Shown here in pieces: positions 52,966 to 60,874 of a stretch of DNA of 64,000 nt. The DNA lies in contig CBDDED010000003.1 in NCBI GenBank assembly GCA_965226825.1, positions 3,186,003 to 3,250,002 of the forward strand, in the 5' to 3' direction. Below the pieces are notes generated by a model. That model worked only from the letters and a program-made list of their open reading frames with translations, ran no database searches and was not told the DNA's origin. Position 1 is the first letter of the stretch; each line of letters opens with the position of its first letter. Both the position numbers and the translations under genes were made by a program. Source of the DNA: Io17-Chloro-G2 sp965226825 (GTDB taxonomy: Bacteria > Chloroflexota > Dehalococcoidia > Lucifugimonadales > UBA3495).

Positions 52966-53652
52966 TCATGGGTTAACCCGACGGAATCTTGCGACTGATG
53001 ACATGATCAAGAAAGCAGCCGCAAGGACTCCGATGCTGGTGGCGGCCTCGGTATTGGTGATGACATCGCTCGTGCAAAATGCCCGACCGCCACCGCTTAC
53101 GGTGATCGTGAGTACGCCGGGGCTCTGGGGATCGGGCCGGGACTCCCAGCGGGACTGTCCGTCCGGGCCTCTGGTCTGCGCCCAACACCGTGGCTCCGCG
53201 TCCTGAGCCAGCAGGAGCGTATAGAAACCGAAGCCTACCATAGCAGCAATAAACAGCCCAGCGACCATGGCCGGCAAGGTGGTTGCCAGCAGGGGGCGTG
53301 CGGCGGTCAGGCTTCTGACCGCCGCGAACCAGATCACGAAAGTAGCGGGCAAAAATGCCAGAGTTGTCGGCGAGAAGGCCGAGAAGCTCGCGTAAAAAGA
53401 GAGCAACCCAAGAGCCAACAGTAGACCTCCGCGAACCCCAGGGTTTGGTGCCGCCCGGGCTATGAGGACAAGTGCGTAGGGTGCCAGATAAACCAGGGTG
53501 AACGCGATGTGTCCGGCCAGTTCAGAGAACCTCTCCGGTTCCTGAGCTAGCACGAACCTTAAAAAGCCCAATGCCACTGCGGGAACTATACCTAAAATGC
53601 TCCCGATTGCGGCTGTCCGAGTCCCGCGTCCGACATCCAGGATATCTGCCAT
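52966..53652 (-). CDS. Multi-pass membrane protein, unknown function
   Basis: 228 residues from the ATG at 53652, about 10 bases after AAGGGA. At least five hydrophobic helices are visible: ILGIVPAVALGFLRFVLA, IAFTLVYLAPYALVLIA, GLLLALGLLSFYASFSAF, LATTLPAMVAGLFIAAMVGFGFY and ATSIGVLAAAFLIMSSVA. An extracytoplasmic loop with two cysteines (PRCWAQTRG, RAFCTSD) precedes the last helix. No family recognised. It is the only gene inside the segment bounded by the inverted repeats, and it points at the LRR gene. Confidence 0.6.
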   Translation of the reverse strand: MADILDVGRGTRTAAIGSILGIVPAVALGFLRFVLAQEPERFSELAGHIAFTLVYLAPYALVLIARAAPNPGVRGGLLLALGLLSFYASFSAFSPTTLAFLPATFVIWFAAVRSLTAARPLLATTLPAMVAGLFIAAMVGFGFYTLLLAQDAEPRCWAQTRGPDGQSRWESRPDPQSPGVLTITVSGGGRAFCTSDVITNTEAATSIGVLAAAFLIMSSVARFRRVNP

Positions 53653-54054
53653 GATTATCACGTCCCTTCGTTCGTCGCAAACCGAGACCCGATGGAAAAA
53701 CGCCTCTCAACAGTGTTTGGCATTGTCCCGAAAAGTTCAAGCGGGCGGGCGGCTAAATCTTGACCCTGGCCTTGCTTACGTCCGCCTCACTGCCAAAATA
53801 CGTCTCCCTGAGCAAGGCTTTCCGACCAGACTTCCAGGCCTGCAAGGTAAATCCCAGGACTACAAACTTGCCCCAGAAGCTCAGTGTCACGTCCTGGAAC
53901 CAGGGCAAACTGGACCGGAACCACCAGCCACCCCAAGTTCCGGTATTGGAGACTTAAGCCCCCTTCCGGAATTTGACATGACTACCATATACCCATAGGC
54001 GAATGCCGCGGGACGCTCTTGCCTTTTCCTATACGAAACAGGACGGAACCAAGG
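53653..54054. other. Non-coding part of the repeat-bounded segment
   Basis: No supported gene. A plus-strand frame at 53760-53957 contains SLPKYVSLSKAFRPDFQACK, part of a dispersed sequence also present near 25300 (minus) and 39450. It lacks a ribosome site and I do not call it coding. Confidence 0.4.
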
Positions 54055-54147
54055 AGTGTGCAAAATTCACCCGGCATGGAAATCCGATTTTGCACAGAGT
54101 TGAATTCGTGGGTAAAACCCTCTCACAATCCCATTATTTACGGGTTA
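54055..54147. repeat. Right arm of the ~90-bp inverted repeat
   Basis: Inverted copy of 52624-52715. The 43-bp core 54055-54097 is identical to 52673-52715 in reverse complement, and the outer part (GGGTAAAACCC, CACAATCCCATTATTTA) is a diverged match. The enclosed segment is 1339 bp. Confidence 0.85.
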
Positions 54148-54278
54148 TGTAGTCATTTTACCTGTATGCGTGAATCCCGTGATTAATTCGGGTTTTGGCC
54201 CGGTCAGGGGTCCGGATCAATTCCGATATTTTGGTGAGGCTGTAACTGACTGACAAACTGGTTTGGGTGAGGGTGTTG

Positions 54279-54701
54279 CTACGGTGATCCGGAGTCGTTT
54301 TTCTCTCGGACTTCCTTGAGTTGACGGGCCGTCTCCAGCTTCTCCAGGAATTTCTCTTCGTCCTGGGTGGCTATCTGGCTTCGGTCGATTTCGAATGAGT
54401 TGGGCATGGCAAGGTGGACGAAGCAGCCCGGGGCCAGTGGATCAGCGTCTTTGGGCCAGTAGGGGCCTGTCTGGGATTCCACGACTTTGAACGTGGCGGT
54501 GGTTGGTCCTATCTCCGTGATGTGGCCCCGGACCATGACCCCGCTGGGGATTTCGTCTTGGTCCCAGTGGGTATTCGATACTCTCACCGGCGAATTGATT
54601 TCGAGGATGCTGTGGTCTTCTGGGCGGGTCAGTACGAAGATTGCGCCGTCTTCTGTGGGCTGCTCGATGATTCCAATGGGCATGATTGTTGGTTTGGTCA
54701 T
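54279..54701 (-). CDS. Hypothetical protein, likely beta-rich small domain
   Basis: 140 residues; ATG 6 bases after AGGAGG. Alternating hydrophobic strands (TIMPIGIIEQ, GAIFVLTRPEDHSILEINSPVRV, GVMVRGHITEIGPTTATFKVVE) suggest an OB- or RcsF-like barrel, followed by a charged helix (DEEKFLEKLETARQLKEVREK). No family recognised. It lies just outside the right inverted-repeat arm, with its 3' end toward it. Confidence 0.6.
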   Translation of the reverse strand: MTKPTIMPIGIIEQPTEDGAIFVLTRPEDHSILEINSPVRVSNTHWDQDEIPSGVMVRGHITEIGPTTATFKVVESQTGPYWPKDADPLAPGCFVHLAMPNSFEIDRSQIATQDEEKFLEKLETARQLKEVREKNDSGSP

Positions 54702-55065
54702 GGTGTTCCTCCTGTTCTGGTTGGTGTTGAGCGGACGCGCGGCGTTCCGGGGACCGCTGAGGGTTCCTGAGGCTGAAGATTCCCACGATGAAAAAAGGGC
54801 TGGCGGTTAAGCCTGCCCATGAGAGGATTTATCTTGAAACTGGGCGTTCGGGTCTTGGTGGAGCCAGGGATTGATGATTACCGTGGCCCGCCGCCTTCGT
54901 CATCGACAAGGCGGCGGGCCAGTGTTGTTGGCTGTGGTGTGTCCTTCGTCTCCAGTCGGTCATCCGTGGCCGGGGACCTTGGCAAGGAAAGCCTGGGAGT
55001 TATACCGAGAGCCTTGTGGCGCTTGCGCTGAGTCTATTGAGTCGTGCAGCGAGCTGTGTTTTTAT
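54702..55065. other. Gap holding the second GC-rich hairpin
   Basis: No gene supported. The only clear structure is the 36-bp hairpin at 54885-54920. Confidence 0.4.
54885..54920. repeat. 36-bp GC-rich hairpin, copy 2
   Basis: The same 13-bp stem as at 50993-51028 (GGCCCGCCGCCTT / AAGGCGGCGGGCC), same orientation, with loop CGTCATCGAC. The two copies bracket the LRR gene, the repeat-bounded segment and the 140-residue gene. Confidence 0.65.
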
Positions 55066-55671
55066 TCAGGCTTTGCTCGAGTTACACCACTCATCTGTTT
55101 CTACGCGCCTTTCTATTTCTCGTCGTATGAAGGTTTCGAAGGTCATCGAGCTTTCCTGAAATTGGTATCCTGTGATGTCACCTCTAAAATTCAAGCGAAG
55201 AGGAGGATTGTCGTTTTTCACTGCGCGTCTCGAGCATGAATGGCATGTTTGCGCATGTTCGTTTGGGGTTCCGATGACGAAGTAGCAGTGCTGGCAGTAG
55301 CATCTTATGTCTCCGATTTCGTAGGACCCGTCAACCCGTGGGGAGTAGTTCCATCTGCAGAGTACGCCGTCAAAGAAGTCTTGAGTGTAGGTGAGAAAAC
55401 GGGGAGGCCTCCCTTTGAGCGCTCCGCCGATTTTTCGGGTTGCGTACCATGTCAAGGCTACGAGTGCCACGGCAACGACCACGGTCAAAATTGGGACCCT
55501 GTACGCGATTGCGCTTACGGTGGCCTGGGATACTGCTCCCCAGCCTGCATTGGTCACATTCGCTAACGCTTTCCACCACTGCGTGAAGGAATTAACTATC
55601 AGGCCAATGATCGCAGCAACTAACGCCGCCGGTACGGTTGCCGAGGTCTGTTTGAATATGTTCTTCTTCAT
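55066..55671 (-). CDS. Two-helix membrane protein with a cysteine-rich domain
   Basis: 201 residues from the ATG at 55671 (MKKNIFKQTSATVPAALVAA). A longer frame from 55761 would overlap the preceding gene out of frame. Two membrane segments (VPAALVAAIIGLIVNSF and ILTVVVAVALVALTWYA) are followed by a cytoplasmic domain. There CYCQHCYFVIG and CHSCSRR form a probable zinc site, and a helical end contains FIRREIERRVETD. It is 40 bp downstream of the methyltransferase-like gene on the same strand, so probably one operon. No family recognised. Confidence 0.6.
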   Translation of the reverse strand: MKKNIFKQTSATVPAALVAAIIGLIVNSFTQWWKALANVTNAGWGAVSQATVSAIAYRVPILTVVVAVALVALTWYATRKIGGALKGRPPRFLTYTQDFFDGVLCRWNYSPRVDGSYEIGDIRCYCQHCYFVIGTPNEHAQTCHSCSRRAVKNDNPPLRLNFRGDITGYQFQESSMTFETFIRREIERRVETDEWCNSSKA

Positions 55672-55711
55672 CAGGGATGATGTTGATGATATTGGCGGTG
55701 TTCTGGGCACC

Positions 55712-57004
55712 TTACGCTGTTTGCATCTGTTTTTCTGCCAGTTTTGCCTGCGCTGAGTCACTCAGTAGCTTGGCTACCGCGGTCTCAATTTCTTGGGCGG
55801 TTGTGCTGTTTGGTTGCCACTCGTGACGTAGTAGCTTGCGGGCGGGGTCGGATTGGGTTTTGCCAGCGGTCTTGGTCATGATGTCGCTGTTCATGATGAG
55901 GGTTGCACACTCTTTCTCGGCGGTTTTGCCTAGTTGGCTGAGTTGGACGTGAAGTGGGTCCTCGTCTTCATAGCTCGGAATGGGTAACTTCCAGCCATGC
56001 TTGTGGAAGTCTCTGGCGCCATATAGGCCTTTTGGCCTGAATACCTCGGTTTGTTCTTCCAAATTCCGGCTGTTCAGTATGGCTAGAATGTAATGGGCTT
56101 CTTCGTTGGAATAGCATTCTGTTTGGTACAGTTTGCTTTCTACGATGGCGTGATTATCCTTGATGATTGTGGCAGTGGGCTGTCCAGCGGTTGTGTAAGC
56201 CACGCGAACCGTTTTGGCTCCAGCGATGTCGTGCTGCAGGTATCCGAGTTGGCTGGTTAGTATGTTGTGGTGGTTGAGTCTGTTGTACAGGCCTTGGATG
56301 GCCTGATTTTTGTGGGCCGCATGGTACATTTCGACGGCATTGTTCCAGCGTTTCTGCATGGTAAAGTGCAGGGCTTCTACTTCTAGCTGGCAAGCGTCAT
56401 GTTTGCCGTCTTCGCAGCCGTGGTGGCTCATCGGCATGGTCATGGTGGTGCGGTGTACGGGGAGAGCGGCTTTTAGTGGGTCTAGCGCGACGTAGGGAGC
56501 GATGCACTCTCCTAGATATACGTCAAAGAGATGGTTGTTGCTTATGACGCCTTCTAGTAAATTTAACTGGCCTTCATATAGTATGTTGTCCTGATTGCCC
56601 AGGCGGGGTTTGATGTTGGTGGTGTTGGTTGCTTGAATCAACACTTTGTTAGGAATCGTTTCAACGAAAAAGAGCCGGCGGTCAAATATGGTTGGTCCCT
56701 GGCTGGATAGTTCGGCATAGGGTGATTTGAACTTGCCGTCGTCGTGGTGTAGTGCTTCACTCTTCCGGCTGATGCCGGCATAGTCTTCTTGCCAATCTCC
56801 GCGCCATACCTGTATGGTCCCGGGTGCCAGTGGTGCGCCCTGACCGGCACCGGTGTACTCTGCAAAAACTACGCTGCCTGGCATTGGGAAGAAGTCGGGT
56901 TCTATGTTGGCTAGGTCCCAGGGTTCGTGAATCCGAAGGTTGAGTCCGATGCTTGGTGAGTTGGGTCCGCCTTTGCGTTTGTAGTTACCACCTCTCCACT
57001 TCAT
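55712..57004 (-). CDS. N6-adenine methyltransferase-like C-terminal (specificity) region without a catalytic domain
   Basis: 430 residues from the ATG at 57004 (MKWRGGNYKRKGGPNSPSIG); the open frame goes back to 57205 but there overlaps another gene. The text resembles the C-terminal half of Eco57I/type IIG-like DNA methylases: FFPMPGSVVFAEYTGAGQ, VKHYT-type middle, then HYILAILNSRNLEEQTEVFR and PKGLYGARDFHKHGWKLPIP, then LSQLGKTAEKECATLI. The SAM-binding and NPPY motifs are absent and not found upstream. It is either a fragment of a lost restriction-modification gene or a separate target-recognition subunit. The middle block is judged by eye only. Confidence 0.6.
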   Translation of the reverse strand: MKWRGGNYKRKGGPNSPSIGLNLRIHEPWDLANIEPDFFPMPGSVVFAEYTGAGQGAPLAPGTIQVWRGDWQEDYAGISRKSEALHHDDGKFKSPYAELSSQGPTIFDRRLFFVETIPNKVLIQATNTTNIKPRLGNQDNILYEGQLNLLEGVISNNHLFDVYLGECIAPYVALDPLKAALPVHRTTMTMPMSHHGCEDGKHDACQLEVEALHFTMQKRWNNAVEMYHAAHKNQAIQGLYNRLNHHNILTSQLGYLQHDIAGAKTVRVAYTTAGQPTATIIKDNHAIVESKLYQTECYSNEEAHYILAILNSRNLEEQTEVFRPKGLYGARDFHKHGWKLPIPSYEDEDPLHVQLSQLGKTAEKECATLIMNSDIMTKTAGKTQSDPARKLLRHEWQPNSTTAQEIETAVAKLLSDSAQAKLAEKQMQTA

Positions 57005-57215
57005 ATGTTGTCCTGTACGCAGGGCGCTGTGGGGCATGACGATGCGACGCATAGAAGTCGAGGTATTCATCGTCGCCATCGACACCAAAGAGATATTCAA
57101 TAACCCATCCTTTCTCCTGAATCCTGCCCGGTTGTCTCGTTGCCACAGCATCAACCGGCAATAGAATGTTCCAGTTACTGAAATATTCAGCAAAGGCGGA
57201 TTCAAGCTGATTCAT
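56985..57215 (-). CDS. Small uncharacterised protein overlapping the methylase-like gene
   Basis: 76 residues from the ATG at 57215 (AAGGG 8 bases upstream). The text LESAFAEYFSNWNILLPVDA and GWVIEYLFGVDGDDEYLDFY, followed by ASHRH, resembles small conserved hypothetical proteins that accompany environmental genomes. I cannot name the family. Its 3' end overlaps the next gene by 20 bp, suggesting translational coupling. Confidence 0.5.
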   Translation of the reverse strand: MNQLESAFAEYFSNWNILLPVDAVATRQPGRIQEKGWVIEYLFGVDGDDEYLDFYASHRHAPQRPAYRTTYEVERW

Positions 57216-57377
57216 TCTATCGCCCTTCTTTTCCATGGCTGCACCATCAGCGAACCGAGAGCAACTCGCCAAGCTCCTGATCATGTCACTCGCGTTGACG
57301 GCGGAACACAACCGGCCGCGGACTCGGAGTTGGACTCATTGACGTGATCTCGTTAATTCGACCTTGGACGGACTCTC

Positions 57378-57404
57378 AAAACGCCGGTCCCTGCCCGGCG
57401 TTTT
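57378..57404. terminator. Bidirectional terminator
   Basis: AAAACGCCGG / CCGGCGTTTT stem with a 7-base loop and A/T runs on both sides. It lies after the ATPase-PIN operon (minus strand, last stop 57525) and before the small gene at 57215, and so separates the two units. Confidence 0.75.
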
Positions 57405-57524
57405 AAGCCTGCTCGAGCGGCTTTGCACCACCGGTTGGGGGAAGATCAAACCTCAGTCTACGGCTCTCATTTTGGGCGTTATTTGGAACGTTTCCTACAC
57501 TACTCTCTTGAAGCATAGACGGCA

Positions 57525-57989
57525 CTACTGAGCCTGGCATAGGTCTTTTCTTGCAAGCAGCCCCCTGTGAGTAGTAGTGAAGTCCTTTTTCAAAAGCGTT
57601 GTGTAGACTTTTCCTCGTGGGTTGTCTATCAGGTCCTTGGCCTTGAAATCTTTCTGAAGGTCTTCATCGTTAGAATACAGAAGCCTAGCACCGCTGATCT
57701 GGGCTAGGGCGATGACGTGAGGATCATTCGACCTGCATATCTGCTTGAGGCTCAACTCACTTGCCAATTCTTCGACATCACTCGAGTTCACCCTTTTCAT
57801 CCGTCCCGAGTTAATAGCCTCGCGCGCCCAGTCTCGGGCCGGTGTCTTGTAGAGTTCCTCAAGCAACTTGCCTCCAGCCACGAGACGACCATGGCCTTGG
57901 GTGACCCATTCGAAGAATTCCTGCCCCGCCGCCGTAAGACTTGCACCGAACACCTCACCGTCGACGTTCGCGTCGACGATCGCACACAT
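57525..57989 (-). CDS. PIN-domain nuclease, partner of the ATPase
   Basis: 154 residues. The order of acidic residues fits a PIN-domain RNase: D7 in CAIVDANV, E in GGKLLEELYK, D in CRSNDPHVIALAQ and the final SNDEDLQKDF. It begins 3 bases after the stop codon of the ATPase gene, so the two are almost certainly translated as one unit. Free-standing PIN proteins are usually toxins of VapC type paired with a small antitoxin. Here the partner is a 444-residue ATPase, which points to a regulated effector in a defence-type system. That role is inference. Confidence 0.7.
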   Translation of the reverse strand: MCAIVDANVDGEVFGASLTAAGQEFFEWVTQGHGRLVAGGKLLEELYKTPARDWAREAINSGRMKRVNSSDVEELASELSLKQICRSNDPHVIALAQISGARLLYSNDEDLQKDFKAKDLIDNPRGKVYTTLLKKDFTTTHRGLLARKDLCQAQ

Positions 57990-57992
57990 CTC

Positions 57993-59327
57993 TCAGAACC
58001 CCAGAGACCTTGCGGTCTCTTCCATGAAGAATCGGCGGTAGCTGTCCGGAGCGCCCAGTATATTGCCCTCATCGTCGATTGTGAGTGAATGGATACGAAC
58101 CTCCAAGTCACCCCGCTCGAAGAACAAAATAGAGATGTCGTCAGGTGATAGCACTCCTTTACTGTCTCTGACCTCCATTCTCACCCTGTCGAGCAGATGG
58201 TCGCTATGGGTCTCCACTATAAGTTGGCGCTCTGGCCCGATGACCTCACAGAATAAGCTCCCCAAGGCAGCCTGAGCCTGGGGATGCAGATGAACCTCTG
58301 GCTGCTGTAATAGAAATATGCCCGCCGCATCATTGCGAAGCAGTTCCGTAATTACTGGCAGCGCCTGGCTAACGCCGTATCCAACATCGATTAAGTTACG
58401 CCAGGGGCCCTTAGTTTTGCCTCCTGACTTCCTTAGCTGAACCTGGAAAGGTTCGCTCTCTGTGCTGCCCAGCCTTTTGATGGAGATCTCGTCAAAGAGG
58501 CCCGACGTTTCCCCATAGCGTTCAAGCAGTTTCTTGAGGTCTTTCCACCTTTCTCTATCCCTGGAATACACGTCGGCCAGATACATGGGGACATAGTCAC
58601 CTTCAGGGTCTGGCGTGGGTCTGGCCGGGTCGTAGGTGCGATGCGGCTTTGAGCGAACCGGTGCGCTTGCAAATGTTCGCTCGGAAAAGTATATGTGGCT
58701 ACGAGACAGGTCCATAAGCCCGTTACGGTCTTCCACATTCAATGGGGGAGAGCCCTCGAGCGGTATAATGCCCACCCCATCCGGCTGCTCACCATCTAGC
58801 CGGGACAGTATAATATAGTAGGAGGGTATCATCATGTCGCGGTCAACTATGGACCGAACTACGTGCTCCTTTGAAACCTGCACCTTCCAGCTACCTCTGG
58901 CAGTACCAACTTGGAGAGAGTACGGTCCATCTTGGGCGGCGATCTCGTCAATCCAATTCTTCCCATGAGCAAGGTATCTTCTTACAGGAATAGGAGTAGA
59001 CCCACTCTTGCCAAAGGTAAAGCGCAACTCGCCAATAACGGGTTTGCTGCGCTCTTGCCTAAAGGTGAATCCCGCTTCGAATTGATCAGCCCTGCTGCCT
59101 CTACCTCCCCGGTGATGGGCAATCTCGTCAAAGCTCCCAAGGTCATACGGGTCTTCCTTGAAATCAGGATTCCGGAACTTGGAGGCAATGTCCGAGAGGA
59201 TGCGGACCATCGCCAGAAAGGATGTCTTGCCGGTGCTGTTCTCCCCAACAAGTAGAGTCAGCGGCGCAAGTCGGGCGGTTTGCAACTCGCGGAAGCACCG
59301 AAAATTCTTGAGCGTTATGCTGTCCAT
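57993..59327 (-). CDS. ABC/AAA-type ATPase (RecF/OLD-like, AAA_15/AAA_21 group)
   Basis: 444 residues; ATG 8 bases after GGGAG. MDSITLKNFRCFRELQTARLAPLTLLVGENSTGKTSFLAMV is the Walker A region of overcoming-lysogenization-defect/RecF-like ATPases. The ABC-type signature region GVSQALPVITELL precedes the Walker B IFLLQQPEVHLHPQAQAALG. The H-loop motif VETHSDHLLDRVRMEV is typical, and the C-terminal part (ISILFFERGDLEVRIHSLTIDDEGNI) matches the DUF3696-type end. No TOPRIM nuclease domain is present. The nuclease is probably the PIN protein encoded next. Confidence 0.88.
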   Translation of the reverse strand: MDSITLKNFRCFRELQTARLAPLTLLVGENSTGKTSFLAMVRILSDIASKFRNPDFKEDPYDLGSFDEIAHHRGGRGSRADQFEAGFTFRQERSKPVIGELRFTFGKSGSTPIPVRRYLAHGKNWIDEIAAQDGPYSLQVGTARGSWKVQVSKEHVVRSIVDRDMMIPSYYIILSRLDGEQPDGVGIIPLEGSPPLNVEDRNGLMDLSRSHIYFSERTFASAPVRSKPHRTYDPARPTPDPEGDYVPMYLADVYSRDRERWKDLKKLLERYGETSGLFDEISIKRLGSTESEPFQVQLRKSGGKTKGPWRNLIDVGYGVSQALPVITELLRNDAAGIFLLQQPEVHLHPQAQAALGSLFCEVIGPERQLIVETHSDHLLDRVRMEVRDSKGVLSPDDISILFFERGDLEVRIHSLTIDDEGNILGAPDSYRRFFMEETARSLGF

Positions 59328-59478
59328 GGTGATTGCTCCCTAGTCACCTCATTGTCGCGAATAACAGGCCTACGCTGCGCTGAGGCTCCGGCATACAACC
59401 TTGGCGCCGGACATTGGAGTTGCACAAAAAATCCGTCGTGGCGCAAAGCGTGCTCAAGCCAAGAATACCACAATACAC

Positions 59479-60252
59479 TCAATCACCGATCGCATCCTGC
59501 CCGGAGGTGACAAACTCCTTGATGGCGGCAAAATACTCGGTGATTCCCCGGTACAACAGGTCGTTGTGGCCGGCGCCCTTGATGGTGAGCATATGCTTGT
59601 TGGCGGAGGGCATTTCATCGTACATGGCAGCAGCCTCCGGGTGGGGCGCCAGGGTGTCGACCTCCCCGTGAATCACCAGTACCGGCAGGGAAATTGCCCC
59701 GACCTTCTCCCGGTAAGCCGCCTGGAAGTCCCCGGCTTCCTCCGGGGGCAACCCGCGGGTGAATTGACCCAAGGTCGGACGGCCGCTTTCTATAATCACG
59801 CCGGCGATTGATCTGGCCGAACCGGCCTCGGTCCCTTCCCGGCTATCTCGCGAGCCTGCGGCCAGCTCGAAGGCGGCGTGGCGGCCCATGGAGCGGCCCA
59901 TGACAAACAGGCCTCCCCGGAACCCGCCTCCGCTGAGCATATTTTCCAGGTAATCCAGGGCTTGCCAGGCATCGGACAGCATGGTGGAGAAGGCCGGGCT
60001 GCCCCCGCTGTTGCCGTAGCCGCGGTAGTCGACCACGAAGAAGTTGACCCCGACGCTGTTGTACCACAGCGCGATATCGTCGTAGTCTGCGGCGGTCTCC
60101 CCGTTCCCGTAGAAGTAGAGGATGCTGGCAGTGCCAACGTCGGCGGGAAAGAGCCGGGCGGACAGGCTCACGTCCGGCCCCACCGGGATGGTGTGGTCCT
60201 GTGCCCCCGGCGGTGTGTCAGTCCAGTTTCTCCGGGGGTAGAAGGAGTTCAT
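59479..60252 (-). CDS. Alpha/beta hydrolase
   Basis: 257 residues. Serine hydrolase fold with the nucleophile in MGRSMGRHAAFELA, an oxyanion region in LYFYGNGETAADYDD, the aspartate in VIHGEVDTLAPH and the histidine in IKGAGHNDLLY. The RGYGNSGGSP segment is typical of the BEM46/ABHD13-like group. The residue after the nucleophile motif (GxSxG) is preserved as G-R-S-M-G. Substrate unknown. No secretion signal is evident. Confidence 0.88.
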   Translation of the reverse strand: MNSFYPRRNWTDTPPGAQDHTIPVGPDVSLSARLFPADVGTASILYFYGNGETAADYDDIALWYNSVGVNFFVVDYRGYGNSGGSPAFSTMLSDAWQALDYLENMLSGGGFRGGLFVMGRSMGRHAAFELAAGSRDSREGTEAGSARSIAGVIIESGRPTLGQFTRGLPPEEAGDFQAAYREKVGAISLPVLVIHGEVDTLAPHPEAAAMYDEMPSANKHMLTIKGAGHNDLLYRGITEYFAAIKEFVTSGQDAIGD

Positions 60253-60509
60253 GGAGATATCCGGCCGGTCGAGCCTGTGTAATCCAAGGTAGCCACGGTT
60301 TAACCTCCCTTAATGTTCCGGGAAAATTGCGGCCTTACTATGCGCTTCGATTCGTCAATCGCTCAGGCCGTCAATCGCTCAGGACCGGCGGCTGGGACGG
60401 TGACAACGCGCCTATTGCTTCCGGGAATCTGCGCCGCTATGCTGGGGAGCGGCCGGCGGTGGACCGTTGGCAAAAGCCTTCATCGAAAATATTTTCAGGA
60501 GTATCTACC

Positions 60510-60848
60510 ATGCGGATAGTACGCGTCTATTCCGGCGACGACGGGGAATCTCATTTTGAAGACCTGACCCCGGAGCAGTTTGCCGAGCTGGTGTTCCCCA
60601 TCGGTCAGGGCGACATCACCCTGGGCCGCCGTGAATCTCCTTCATTTTCCGATTACCACACCGCACCCCGCCGCCAGTACGTGGTGAATATGGCCGGCAC
60701 CGCCGAGTTTGAGATAGCCGATGGCACCAAGGTACAGATGGTTCCCGGGGACGTTCTGGTTGCCGAGGACATCACGGGCCACGGCCACATCGCCCGAAAC
60801 GTGGGCAATGAATTGAGGGTTTCGCTGGCAGTGCCCCTGGCTGACTAG
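60510..60848 (+). CDS. Cupin-domain protein
   Basis: 112 residues from the ATG at 60510, with AGGAG upstream; the frame is open further up but not conserved-looking. A single cupin barrel is seen: HTAPRRQYVVNMAGTAEFEIADGTKVQMVPGDVLVAEDITGHGH. The metal-binding histidines are partly present (H in SDYHTAP, H in TGHGHIAR). Function unknown, possibly a small dioxygenase-like or binding protein. Confidence 0.8.
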   Translation: MRIVRVYSGDDGESHFEDLTPEQFAELVFPIGQGDITLGRRESPSFSDYHTAPRRQYVVNMAGTAEFEIADGTKVQMVPGDVLVAEDITGHGHIARNVGNELRVSLAVPLAD

Positions 60849-60874
60849 CAGAGCCGGCCCGGCCCCTGCCGGGT

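Noticed and set aside
54442..54786. A second minus-strand gene overlapping 54279-54701
   Set aside because: Its Arg/His/Pro-rich translation is typical of an out-of-frame shadow, and the AGGAGG site belongs to the other frame.
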